The position numbers and the translations under genes were made by a program. Shown piece after piece: positions 1 through 7,390 of a stretch of DNA of 16,918 nt. Origin of the DNA: Myxococcota bacterium. Lineage in GTDB: Bacteria > Myxococcota_A > UBA9160 > SMWR01. The stretch's first letter is position 1. Every line of letters starts with the position of its first letter. The notes below the pieces were generated by a model. It was not told the DNA's origin. It did no database searches and saw only the letters and a list, made by a program, of their open reading frames with translations. The stretch is taken from NCBI GenBank assembly GCA_022447545.1, contig JAKVBI010000014.1:1-16918 (forward strand), read 5' to 3'.

Positions 1-414
1 GCTGATTTCGGTGATGGTCTCGTAGGCCCCGTCGCCGTCGGTGCTCACCCACAGGCCTCGGGCCTCGTCGAAGTGGAACTGAAAGAGGCTCTCGTCGCCG
101 CGGTGGAGTTCGAGGACGTTGTGGGGCAAGAGGTAGACGACGCTGAGTCTCAGATTCGTGGAGAAGGACCACTTGCCGGTGGAGAACTCGCTGCCTTCTC
201 CGCGGGAGTTGTAGGTTCGGAGCAGGCGGAAGTCTTCGCCCAGGCTGGGGAGGAAGGCGTCCTCGTGTTGGACGACGAGGTTGCCGTTGGAGGTGTTGAC
301 GTACAGGTGTTCGCCGTGGCCGGGGAGCCCGGTTCGCACCGGGTCTCCGCGCTTCAGGATCGTCAGGCTGGTGTCCAGCAGACCGCTGCCGTCACCACCC
401 ATCGCTACGGTCAT
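1..414 (-). CDS. RHS/YD-repeat-type protein, N-terminal part (runs off left edge)
   Basis: Reading the minus strand from ATG at 414 gives an uninterrupted frame of 138 codons to the edge of the window. Residues about 36-71 read YVNTSNGNLVVQHED, then FLPSLGEDFRLLRTYNSRG. This is the pattern that opens the DUF6531/RHS-like region of large secreted or surface YD-repeat proteins (a GNL-V-Q-D block, then LxRTYNSxG). Such proteins are usually well over 1000 residues and form a beta-cocoon that may carry a toxin or adhesin at the C-terminus; that part lies outside the window. A purine-rich GGGGGA sits about 6 bases before the ATG and supports this start. The protein as called has no signal peptide. 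The same frame stays open upstream to a TAG at 634-636, but only through proline-rich low-complexity sequence without an ATG, so a GTG or TTG start (for example GTG at 489) is possible but less likely. The family is fairly sure; the role is unknown. Confidence 0.6.
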   Translation of the reverse strand, partial: MTVAMGGDGSGLLDTSLTILKRGDPVRTGLPGHGEHLYVNTSNGNLVVQHEDAFLPSLGEDFRLLRTYNSRGEGSEFSTGKWSFSTNLRLSVVYLLPHNVLELHRGDESLFQFHFDEARGLWVSTDGDGAYETITEIS

Positions 415-747
415 GGTTGCTCCCCCCGGGGAGTCTCGTCTGGGTTTCCAGGCGAGACTCAGTGATTGCCAGTCGAGCGAATTCAACACCTCGACACAAT
501 CTGTATCCGGGGGAGTCTTCGGGGGTTTAGGAACTGGAAGCGGTTTTTCGCCTCGATGGGAAGAGAGAGCCGGTATTTCTGGGATGCGAAAAGTCTGTGA
601 ACCGAGGGGAGCCGAAGCGGGGAAGGGGGATGCCTAGCGGCATCGGGGGTCGCCTATGAGCGGGAGACAGGGTAGGGGCGAAGCTGCACGTCTATGCGTT
701 TAGACTGGAGCTCGGAAGCCGGGGAGGCGTGTGATCTTGCTCGCGAG
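415..747. other. Gap between two minus-strand genes; open but probably non-coding
   Basis: These 333 bases separate the DUF7064/7065 gene from the RHS-type gene, both read on the minus strand. A perfect 6-bp inverted repeat (GATGCC, loop TAGC, GGCATC) lies at 629-644, but no T-run follows on either strand, so it is not a convincing terminator. The minus frame of the RHS-type gene is open through 415-633 and encodes a proline/lysine-rich string; it could be an N-terminal extension. I see no recognisable promoter boxes and no other gene. Confidence 0.4.
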
Positions 748-1767
748 TCACAGGCGGGCAGATCGTTCGATCATCCCGTAAACCTCTTCCCCATCCCATC
801 GGTATCGAGCAATGCCTTGTTGTAGCGGTGGAAAGGTCACGCCAGGAGACATTTCCCGCTCGGCAAAGAAGGTCGAGAGGTGTGTTTCGGACTCGATCCG
901 ATAGTCCCCTTTGGGTGTCCGGAGGGTGAAGGAGACCTCTTCCCCTCTGGGTTCCAATGCTTTCATCCACGGCGTTTCCACCACCCTTGCCGGCAGGACT
1001 TCGCCACCGTCGAGGACCCATCCTTCGTGGTACTTCACCGAGCCATCGGGTCGAGGCCGGTAGTGGATGTAGCCGAATGCTCGGCCGCTCGGGAACTTTG
1101 CCGACTGCCAGGAATGTCCGTACCAGTCCGAGTAGTCGCTTCGATTCCCACCCTTACGGTGAATCCGAAGTCCGCCGCCATCGAAGGGTGTCGTTGCACC
1201 GTCTATGGATACGGTTCCGTTGGCAGTGAACAGTTGCTCGAAGCGATGCTCCCCGACGACAAATTGCCCTTCCGGGTTTTGTGTGCCCTGAAACCAGGGA
1301 GGGGCAACCATCTGTGCCTCGATCTCGATCGCGAGTGACACGTTTGCGGCATCGCCAAGCTCGGCGCCTGATGGCCCGCGCCCGGCGATCATATCGTTGG
1401 CGCTCGTCTCCGCGGCTTTGCCATCGAATGTGAGCCGCCACTGCTCGAAGGGCTCCACGCATTGAAGCTTCAACGCTCCCGCACCGAGAACTCTCGGTCT
1501 GCCCGCTTCGTCTGTGGCAGGGTGGGGGGGAGCTGCATCCCAGGACAAAAGCAAACGTCCGTCGGGCTCACCAAAGTTCAGCGTGGTCGTTCGGGAGGTT
1601 TCCCACGTCGCCCCCAGGGCCTCGACCGCGATCCGTGGTAGACCGAAGCGTCCCGCATCGTCCCAGATCCACATGGACGCACCCTCGCGATGCTCCGGTG
1701 AACTGGGAGCCTCGGGTGTGACCTCGTCGATTTTCGGATCCAGGTTGCCCTTGGTATCGATTGTCAT
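748..1767 (-). CDS. DUF7064/DUF7065 domain protein (hydroxyneurosporene synthase / CrtC-like fold)
   Basis: The product has 339 residues. The N-terminal half carries the HREGASMWIWDD block (residues 26-37), and the C-terminus ends in ARYRWDGEEVYGMIERSARL. Both are typical of the DUF7065/DUF7064 pair formerly annotated as hydroxyneurosporene synthase-like, a lipocalin-like beta-barrel family. Members are common near sterol, terpenoid and aromatic degradation genes in actinobacteria and proteobacteria, but their reaction is not established. A middle stretch SDWYGHSWQSAKFPSGRAFG fits the second barrel half. I chose ATG 1767 rather than the first ATG at 1851. GGAGG lies 10 bases upstream of it, the family block begins soon after, and the extra 28 residues are basic/cysteine-rich and unlike the family. 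The gene is divergent from the sulfotransferase at 1877, with 109 bases between the starts. No signal peptide is seen, so it is probably cytoplasmic. The family call is good; function is unknown. Confidence 0.75.
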   Translation of the reverse strand: MTIDTKGNLDPKIDEVTPEAPSSPEHREGASMWIWDDAGRFGLPRIAVEALGATWETSRTTTLNFGEPDGRLLLSWDAAPPHPATDEAGRPRVLGAGALKLQCVEPFEQWRLTFDGKAAETSANDMIAGRGPSGAELGDAANVSLAIEIEAQMVAPPWFQGTQNPEGQFVVGEHRFEQLFTANGTVSIDGATTPFDGGGLRIHRKGGNRSDYSDWYGHSWQSAKFPSGRAFGYIHYRPRPDGSVKYHEGWVLDGGEVLPARVVETPWMKALEPRGEEVSFTLRTPKGDYRIESETHLSTFFAEREMSPGVTFPPLQQGIARYRWDGEEVYGMIERSARL

Positions 1768-1876
1768 CCTTCTGAAACCTCCGTGACCGAAACAATACCC
1801 ACAGCATAAACGTCGGGGGTGGCCCTTTTTGGTTTTCTGTGGATATATCACTGCCTATGACGATGAGCCGCACCTG
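1768..1876. promoter_or_regulatory. Divergent promoter region between DUF7064/7065 gene and sulfotransferase
   Basis: The 109-base spacer separates two head-to-head genes and must carry both promoters. It holds an A/T-rich patch (GGATATATCA at 1841-1850) that could serve as a -10 region for the plus-strand gene. No good -35 box stands at the standard distance. If this patch is a promoter element, the sulfotransferase must start at 1877 rather than at the earlier ATG at 1829. GGAGG at about 1778-1782 (minus sense) is the ribosome-binding site of the leftward gene. Confidence 0.3.
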
Positions 1877-3010
1877 ATGATTTGTTCCGCATCCGAAATG
1901 GTCGACCGAGCCCGAGAACGCTCCGGATTGTCGAATTTTGGTCCTACAGGATGGGAGGAGGGGCTCGAACGCCTCGTTTCGGCCGTGGAGGTGGATATCG
2001 GAGAAAATCCAGCGGCCATCGAAGTGATCGAAGCGATCCTCACCGGTCGCCTGATCAACCGACTACGTACCGAGAAGTGGTACGAGGATCACGCTGAGTC
2101 AGCTTCTCAACCGGTCGATGGGCCGGTCGTGATACTCGGGCTTCCCCGCACGTCGACCACGGCGCTTCAGTACCTACTGGCCGTGGACCCTCAGTTTCGC
2201 TTCCAGCGGACCTGGGAAGTGATGGATCCTGTGCCGCCACCGGAAGCAGCCACGGAAGAAAAAGACCCCCGACGACTCTCCGCAGTGGCTCGGCCCAACG
2301 TCCAGCATATTTCTAGTGTGGACGGTCCTATTGAAGACGTGATCGTGCTCTCGTTACATTTTCACAATCAGGAACTCGGCCTTCCCGTTCCTACCTTTAC
2401 GCGCTGGTGGCGATCTACCGATTTGACCAGCACCTTTGCTTACCACGAGCGAGTCTTGCGGATGCTCCATGCTCATCGGCCGCCATTCCTTTGGTTGTTG
2501 AAGACGCCGCTCTTCATGTTCCACCTCGATCAATTGAGCGCCCACTATCCCAATGCCCGGTTCCTCATGACCCATCGGAATCCGGTGGCTTCTTTCCCTT
2601 CGGCATGCAGTACGGTGCTTGCGGCTCAGCAGGGTGTGTTGCCCGCTCATCAGGTCGATCCCATTCGGCTCGGAAATGACCTGCTCGAACATCTCGTCGA
2701 GGGTGCCCGGCGCACCATTGCGGAACGCCTTCGGTTGGGAGAGGAGCGCTTCTTCGACATTGGAGAGGGGGAGATCGAATCCAAACCCATCGAAACAGTG
2801 GAGCGGATCTATTCCTTTCTCGGCCTGGATCTCTCCGACGCAACTCGGGCCGCCATGGCCCAATGGGCACTGGACAACCGACGCGGAAGTCGCGGGGTTC
2901 ACCACTACGCTCCCGAGGATTATGGTTGCAAGATCGAGGGGGTTAGCGCGGCATTTGCCGAATACATGGAACGCTTTGCCCCGTTCATTGTCACAGACAC
3001 GAGCGCCTAG
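1877..3010 (+). CDS. PAPS-dependent sulfotransferase family protein
   Basis: The product has 377 residues from ATG 1877. The 5'-phosphosulfate-binding loop is GLPRTSTT (residues 88-95). The 3'-phosphate-binding motif is THRNPVASFPSACS (232-245), and a WLLKTPLFM segment (206-214) precedes it. The N-terminal helix with GLSNFGPTGWEEGL and the C-terminal MAQWALDNRRGSRGVHHYAPEDYG block match the bacterial Sulfotransfer_3 group, soluble enzymes that move sulfate from PAPS to a small hydroxylated acceptor. The usual HRDP in the 3' motif is HRNP here. The acceptor cannot be predicted. ATG at 1829 would add 16 residues and ATG 1898 would remove 7. I prefer 1877 because the family helix begins just after it, although its ribosome-binding site is weak. 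It is transcribed alone, divergent from the DUF7064/7065 gene, and resembles the second sulfotransferase at 15222-16382 in architecture. Confidence 0.78.
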   Translation: MICSASEMVDRARERSGLSNFGPTGWEEGLERLVSAVEVDIGENPAAIEVIEAILTGRLINRLRTEKWYEDHAESASQPVDGPVVILGLPRTSTTALQYLLAVDPQFRFQRTWEVMDPVPPPEAATEEKDPRRLSAVARPNVQHISSVDGPIEDVIVLSLHFHNQELGLPVPTFTRWWRSTDLTSTFAYHERVLRMLHAHRPPFLWLLKTPLFMFHLDQLSAHYPNARFLMTHRNPVASFPSACSTVLAAQQGVLPAHQVDPIRLGNDLLEHLVEGARRTIAERLRLGEERFFDIGEGEIESKPIETVERIYSFLGLDLSDATRAAMAQWALDNRRGSRGVHHYAPEDYGCKIEGVSAAFAEYMERFAPFIVTDTSA

Positions 3011-3221
3011 GGAAGGGCTACGAAACCACGGAACAGGGCGTCCGCTCTCAATCGAAGTCTTCGGGCGGCCGATCGACTGAGGGATCGAAAAAACCCGGCC
3101 TGAGGCTCGGCTCTCGCCCCATCGTTCTCGACCGCGTCTGTGTTGTAGGGAAGCAAGCGGTTTCAATGGGGCTAGAAATTTGTGGGTGCCTCTTGGCTTC
3201 GTCGCTGAGAAGGAGACGCTC

Positions 3222-4220
3222 GTGCCCCAGGTTCTGCTCTCGCTGTACTTTTTGCTCCTTGCCCTGACTCCCGTCGCGAGTGCGCAAACCTTGTCAGTAC
3301 CCAACGTGTTCAACAATGGGACAGCTGCAAATGCGGATGAGGTCAACGCCAATTTTGGCGCCGTAAAGACCGTGGTCGACAGCCACGACGGCCGGATTGC
3401 GGCCGCGCAATCAGATGCGACCGTGGCGTTGGGTGCAGCCAACGCTGCAGCTGCCGGCCACACGGTGGATACCAACACTCAGCTCACGGCTGCGGAGGTG
3501 GCGGCCGCAGCGACGGCCGAGGGCTTCGTGGCTGGGCCTCACACGGTGGATACCAACACCCAACTCAGCGAATCGGAGGTGGATGCGTTCGTTGACAACA
3601 ACGGGTACGGGCTGGCGGCGAATATGTCCGTCAATACGGCGGCGATCAGCGGACTGACGACTGCCATCTCCGGACCTCGCGCAACCGGGTACTTCGCCTA
3701 TCAGAACAACTATGGAACGCATGCCTGTTTGGATACGGCGAACGGATTGATTTGGCATGTTGACCCGGTCCCGGCCGCCAGGACCTACGACGAGAGTCGG
3801 GGATATCTTCAGCGATTGAACGGGCGCGTGGCGGATAGCCCCACAGGGGGGGCGCCCCCATTGGTGACAGCTGGGATCGCTTTCCTGCCGACCCTCTACC
3901 AGTTACAGCAGCTCGCAGACTCCTGCTCGAATCCCGCTGAAGTTGCGTCCTCTTCGTGCCTTGCCGAGCTGTGCGAAGCCGCGTGGCCCGAGAGTGGGGA
4001 TTGCCTCTGGACGCGAACTGTTCCATCTGAGTTTGCAGACACCGACGTGTACACAGTCTGTAAAACGGTAGACGCGGAAGTGGTTGCTCTCGAGGCCTTG
4101 AACCAAAGTGCGACCCAACCTGTCAATATGCTCGCGGTCATCTCGGCTTCGCTTTCCTCCATGGATTCAGCCGCGATGTGTTGCATGGCGAACCCCCCTC
4201 ACGAGTGTTGCCCACTCTAA
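3222..4220 (+). CDS. Exported repeat protein with DUF1566-like C-terminal domain
   Basis: The product has 332 residues from a GTG start at 3222, chosen because AAGGAG (3210-3215) sits 6 bases upstream and a signal peptide begins there (MPQVLLSLYFLLLALTPVASA, cleavage near residue 21). The mature N-terminus, PNVFNNGTAANADEVNANF, is a phrase common at the start of exported DUF1566 or tail-fibre-like proteins of delta- and gammaproteobacteria. Residues 80-88 and 107-115 are identical copies of HTVDTNTQL. Residues about 165-260 (YGTHACLDTANGLIWHVDP, then FLPTLYQLQQLADSC) resemble DUF1566, with the usual TGLxW and LPTxxEL positions changed. The C-terminus is cysteine-rich (AMCCMANPP, ECCPL), which suggests disulfides outside the cytoplasm. 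The family is often lipid-linked or surface-associated; no lipobox is seen here. Function is unknown. It converges on the cytochrome peroxidase gene. Confidence 0.65.
   Translation: MPQVLLSLYFLLLALTPVASAQTLSVPNVFNNGTAANADEVNANFGAVKTVVDSHDGRIAAAQSDATVALGAANAAAAGHTVDTNTQLTAAEVAAAATAEGFVAGPHTVDTNTQLSESEVDAFVDNNGYGLAANMSVNTAAISGLTTAISGPRATGYFAYQNNYGTHACLDTANGLIWHVDPVPAARTYDESRGYLQRLNGRVADSPTGGAPPLVTAGIAFLPTLYQLQQLADSCSNPAEVASSSCLAELCEAAWPESGDCLWTRTVPSEFADTDVYTVCKTVDAEVVALEALNQSATQPVNMLAVISASLSSMDSAAMCCMANPPHECCPL
3459..3566 (+). repeat. 81-bp-period repeat, two copies, within the exported protein gene
   Basis: The 27 bases at 3459-3485 recur at 3540-3566 with two third-position changes, and both encode HTVDTNTQL. 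The copies stand 81 bases (27 codons) apart. The sequence between them is less conserved (LTAAEVAAAATAEGFVAGP against LSESEVDAFVDNNGYGLA). This is a degenerate tandem coding repeat with an LxxxEVxAxxxxxGY pattern. Confidence 0.75.
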
Positions 4221-4341
4221 AGCGTGATGGGTGTCTGCCTCGGAATTTGCTGAGGAACTCCGGCCTCTAGCCTGGTGACCAGGGCAACCGGCGCCTTTCA
4301 ATGGGCTTGCGCCCCGTCGTTTTCCTTGATTCGAGTCGTGT

Positions 4342-4363
4342 GGCGGGAATGTAGACGCCCGCC
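4342..4363 (-). terminator. Hairpin at the end of the cytochrome c peroxidase gene (weak terminator candidate)
   Basis: A perfect 6-bp G+C-only stem (GGCGGG at 4342-4347, CCCGCC at 4358-4363) with a 10-base loop touches the stop codon of the minus-strand gene. No U-run follows. A second small stem (CCTGG, TGA, CCAGG at 4271-4283) lies in the same 142-base convergent gap. Either could end transcription, but neither is a classic intrinsic terminator. Confidence 0.25.
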
Positions 4364-5466
4364 TAGCTCGGATCCGGTGCGGGAGTGTCGGGGCCGCTGG
4401 GTAGGAGTGCGGGCTCCTGGGTGATCGCGACATCGGCCTCACCCGTCAGGGCGTTCAGGAAGGTGACGATGCTCTTGACCTGTGTCGGGGAGAGTTCCAT
4501 GCCCAACTGGTGCCGGCCCATGATCGCCACCATGTCGTCGAGTTGCTCCACGCTTCCGTTGTGTAGGTACGGGCCCGTCTTGGCAATGTTGCGGAGGGAG
4601 GGAACTTTCCAGACGGATCGGTCTGATTCATTCCCCGTGACTTTGAAGCGGCCCGGGTCCTCAGACTCATAGGCTTTGATGAGACCCAGTTTCTGGTAGG
4701 TCAGGCCTCCAACGGTGGGTCCGTAATGGCAGGTGATGCAGCCGACCTCGATGAAGGTGCGTAGGCCCTCTTGTTGCTGGGTTGTCAGCGCGTCTAGATC
4801 GCCGGACATGAAGCGATCGAAACGCCCTGGGGTCACGAGCTTTCTCTCGAAAGCTCCGATAGCGATGCCCATATTGTCGTAGGTGATCGGCTGGGATTCT
4901 CCGGGAAAAGCATTGGCAAACAAGGGGCGGTAGCCTGGAATCGATTGGATGACAGTGAGGACGGCTTTTTGACTGGGCATCGCCATTTCGATCGGATTCA
5001 ACACTGGTCCCTTTGCCTGTTCCTCTACATCCGCCGCACGTCCGTCCCAGAACTGCGCGGTGTGGAGTGCCGCGTTGTACACCGAGGGGCTGCTTCGGTC
5101 ACCGCGCTGTCCCCGATGACCGGGGGAGGTCGCCTGTCCGTCGACACCAAAATTGTCCAGTTGATGACAGCTGTTGCACGAGATGTCGTGGTTTTTTGAC
5201 AGGCGCGGATCGAAGAATAGTTGGCGCCCGAGTTTTACACGCGCTTCCGTGGTGGGTCGATCGGAGGTTGCCATGTCGGCGGGAAGGACGCCGAAAATCG
5301 AGCGGGATTGCTCGGCCAGTGCGGTCGCGGAGTCTTCCGCGCTAGCTGTAGCGACAACGGTCATGCTCGTTGCGACTAGAATTCCCAACACCGACATGAT
5401 CGAAGCTGATGCTCCCAAAACCGACGCTCCCATTCTCATTGCCCCCAAAAGGTTTACCGTCGCCAT
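4363..5466 (-). CDS. Di-heme cytochrome c peroxidase (CcpA/MauG family), exported
   Basis: The product has 367 residues. Two CxxCH heme-attachment motifs are present, CNSCH at 97-101 and CITCH at 243-247, with the spacing expected for bacterial di-heme cytochrome c peroxidases. Other family blocks are LGRQLFFDPRLS (79-90), GHRGQRGDRSSPSVYNA (116-132), FWDGRA (139-144), VPSLRNIAKTGPYLHNGSV (288-306) and the LGMELSPTQVKSIVTFLNALTGE end. The enzyme reduces periplasmic H2O2 using electrons from a small cytochrome or cupredoxin. The first about 43 residues form a long hydrophobic signal or anchor (SVLGILVATSMTVVATASA). Start ATG 5466 has GGAGG 8 bases upstream. After the domain there is a short Pro-rich tail (LPSGPDTPAPDPS). 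Methionines at 316 and 323 could provide the second axial ligand of the C-terminal heme; MauG instead uses tyrosine. The gene stands alone between a convergent neighbour and the GFA gene. Confidence 0.88.
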   Translation of the reverse strand: MATVNLLGAMRMGASVLGASASIMSVLGILVATSMTVVATASAEDSATALAEQSRSIFGVLPADMATSDRPTTEARVKLGRQLFFDPRLSKNHDISCNSCHQLDNFGVDGQATSPGHRGQRGDRSSPSVYNAALHTAQFWDGRAADVEEQAKGPVLNPIEMAMPSQKAVLTVIQSIPGYRPLFANAFPGESQPITYDNMGIAIGAFERKLVTPGRFDRFMSGDLDALTTQQQEGLRTFIEVGCITCHYGPTVGGLTYQKLGLIKAYESEDPGRFKVTGNESDRSVWKVPSLRNIAKTGPYLHNGSVEQLDDMVAIMGRHQLGMELSPTQVKSIVTFLNALTGEADVAITQEPALLPSGPDTPAPDPS

Positions 5467-5644
5467 GCTTCGATCCTCCGGAATTCCAGTATTTTTTTGA
5501 ACTGTGAAAGTAGAGTTTTGTCTGTTGTGGATCCAGTTTCACGGTGCTGTGTGTTCGATCGGTTTTTCGGTCCGATGAAAAGAATGGAAACCAGCGGTTC
5601 GTTGAAGCGAGAGCTCTCCATCGCCGAGGCCCATTCTGGAAGAG

Positions 5645-6064
5645 TCAATCCTCGGATTGCGTCGGCCCCCGTTCGAAGGTGGGCACGCCCTCCGGCACAT
5701 GGTGGAAGCTCTGTTTCTCACAGAGGAACATGGCGGCCTCGGGTCCGCCAAAAAGGCTCGGATCGTCAAATGTCCCCACTTTGAGAAACACGGCTTGCGG
5801 GCGCTCCGGCGATCGGCCGAGCAGGTGCGTGCCACATTTTGGACAGAACTCACGTGTGGCTGGATCTGCTGAATTGTTTGGACTGTAACCCTCGGGAGCA
5901 CCCTCCGTGTAAACGAAGCCGTCTTCAGGCATGCCCATGACGACGTTGGGAGAACCTCCCGACATGAACTGGCAGATCCGGCAATAGCAATGGACACGGA
6001 ACAGTGGCTCTCCTTCGGCCCGGTACCGAACGCTTCCGCAGTAACAGCCCCCTTCGATCTGCAT
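5645..6064 (-). CDS. GFA family (Mss4-like) zinc protein
   Basis: The product has 139 residues from ATG 6064, which has AGAGG 6 bases upstream. The earlier ATG at 6175 would add 37 residues with no family match. The zinc ligands of the glutathione-dependent formaldehyde-activating (GFA/CENP-V) fold are all present: CYC at 7-9, CYCRIC at 26-31 and CPKC at 74-77, followed by GTHL. The block LKVGTFDD also fits. The family name comes from a proposed S-(hydroxymethyl)glutathione synthase role; for most members, including this one, the substrate is unknown, and binding of a thiol adduct is only inferred. It lies 120 bases downstream of the CoA-transferase operon on the same strand. That gap and its own ribosome-binding site suggest it is separate or only loosely co-transcribed. 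It is probably cytoplasmic. Confidence 0.82.
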   Translation of the reverse strand: MQIEGGCYCGSVRYRAEGEPLFRVHCYCRICQFMSGGSPNVVMGMPEDGFVYTEGAPEGYSPNNSADPATREFCPKCGTHLLGRSPERPQAVFLKVGTFDDPSLFGGPEAAMFLCEKQSFHHVPEGVPTFERGPTQSED

Positions 6065-6184
6065 CAGTAACCTCTCTGCGTTGTGTTCAGGTTCGGTTCG
6101 TATTGGGACTTTTTTGCGTAGTGATACATGGCTTCTCCTGTTTCGTGGGGTGGGCCATCGAGTTTGTGAGGCCATGGAAGAGAG

Positions 6185-7390
6185 TCAGACCAACCCTTTT
6201 TCGCGTAATTCCGAGATCTCGCTCCACTCGAGCCCCAATTCTGTTAGAACCTCTTCGGTGTGTTGGCCGAACTCGGGCGCGATGGCGGGGCCCCTCGACG
6301 GCGTTTCGCTGAGCTTGATGGGACAGCCCACCACGGACATGCGACCCATGGAGGGGTGCTCGACCTCGTCGATATATCTATTTGCGCGAACCTGTGGGTC
6401 ATTCAGCAGATCAGCATATTCCTGAACTGCGTTGGCGATGACTTCGTGGGTTTCGAGCCGCTCCATCCACTCGTGTCGGGGTCGCGTGGCGAAAATTGCG
6501 TCGAGCTCCGAGACGAGTGCCGCTGCATTTTCCGTGCGCGTGGGGTTGTCGGCGAAGCGGGGGTCTGTGGCGAGATCCTCTCGTTCCAGTGCCGAGCACA
6601 GACGGGTCCAGTATGCGTCAGGGGGTGTGCAGGAGAGACAGAACCAGAGATCGTCTGAGCCACGATACAGATTGAATAGGGGGGTGCGGCTCTCTTTCCT
6701 CGGCCGAGGGCTCGGCTGCTCTCCGGTGAAGAGGTAGGCGTGAAGGGGAAGGGTCTGCCAGGCAATTGAACTTCCCAACTGCGAGACGGATACCTCCTGC
6801 CCCACGCCATGCAGCGATCTTGCGACCAGTGCAGTGAGAATGCTGGTGGCAAACATGACGGCTGCAGTCTGGTCCGAGAGGCCCCAGGGGCCGACGTATC
6901 GAGTGGGTTGGTCTGGATCCGACAGCAATTTCATGAGCCCAGACCGCGCCTGCCCCATGATGTCGAAAAGTCCGCGGTTGGCTTCCGGGCCATCGGGGCC
7001 CAGCCCATTCGTCGAGGCGACGATGATGTCGGGTTTTCGAGTCGACAGGGTCGCGTAGTCGACACCGAGGCGTGCGGCCACACCCGATCGAAAATTCATG
7101 GCCACGACATCGGCGGTTTCGATCAGCGCGTACAGAACCTCACGGCCTTCGTCGGATTTGAAGTCGAGTGTGATCCCTCGCTTTCCTCGGTTGGCGGCCT
7201 CAAAGAGGGATCGCACCGGGCGATCCGCCTCCAGGGGAGACATGGTCACGCCTCGGGCAGGATCGCCCACGATCGGGCGCTCGACCTTGATGACCTCTGC
7301 TCCCAGGTCGGCAAGAAGGCCGGGACCACCAGAGCCTTGCTGCCATGTGGTGAGGTCGATGATGCGGATGCCTTCGAGGGCCAGGCTCAT
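6185..7390 (-). CDS. Type III CoA-transferase (CaiB/BaiF family)
   Basis: The product has 401 residues, the usual size for a one-domain family III CoA-transferase. The N-terminus, IRIIDLTTWQQGSGGPGLLADLGAEVIKVE, is the family signature. RGKRGITLDFKSDEGREVL follows at about 68-87. D143 in LFDIMGQARSGLM stands at the catalytic aspartate that forms the acyl-CoA anhydride intermediate. FGQHTEEVLTELGL near the end is the usual C-terminal motif. These enzymes move CoA between carboxylic acids in the cytoplasm, giving ATP-free activation of an acid. It is the last gene of the four-gene operon. Its ATG (7390-7388) overlaps the stop of the DUF35 gene by four bases (ATGA), so translation is probably coupled. 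The acid substrate is not readable from the sequence. Confidence 0.9.
   Translation of the reverse strand: MSLALEGIRIIDLTTWQQGSGGPGLLADLGAEVIKVERPIVGDPARGVTMSPLEADRPVRSLFEAANRGKRGITLDFKSDEGREVLYALIETADVVAMNFRSGVAARLGVDYATLSTRKPDIIVASTNGLGPDGPEANRGLFDIMGQARSGLMKLLSDPDQPTRYVGPWGLSDQTAAVMFATSILTALVARSLHGVGQEVSVSQLGSSIAWQTLPLHAYLFTGEQPSPRPRKESRTPLFNLYRGSDDLWFCLSCTPPDAYWTRLCSALEREDLATDPRFADNPTRTENAAALVSELDAIFATRPRHEWMERLETHEVIANAVQEYADLLNDPQVRANRYIDEVEHPSMGRMSVVGCPIKLSETPSRGPAIAPEFGQHTEEVLTELGLEWSEISELREKGLV

Noticed and set aside
629-644. Perfect GATGCC/GGCATC hairpin as an intrinsic terminator
   Set aside because: Only 6 bp with no U-run on either strand. It also lies more than 100 bases past the stop codon of the upstream minus-strand gene.
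2354-3478. Long open frame (374 codons) on the minus strand opposite the sulfotransferase
   Set aside because: It spans the end of the sulfotransferase, the gap and the start of the exported protein. Its product has no recognisable domain, while the plus frame has clear sulfotransferase motifs. It is a high-G+C shadow frame.
5559-5580. ATCGG/CCGAT inverted repeat downstream of the GFA gene
   Set aside because: The stem is five base pairs with a T-rich loop and no U-run after it in the direction of transcription. It is too weak to call a terminator.
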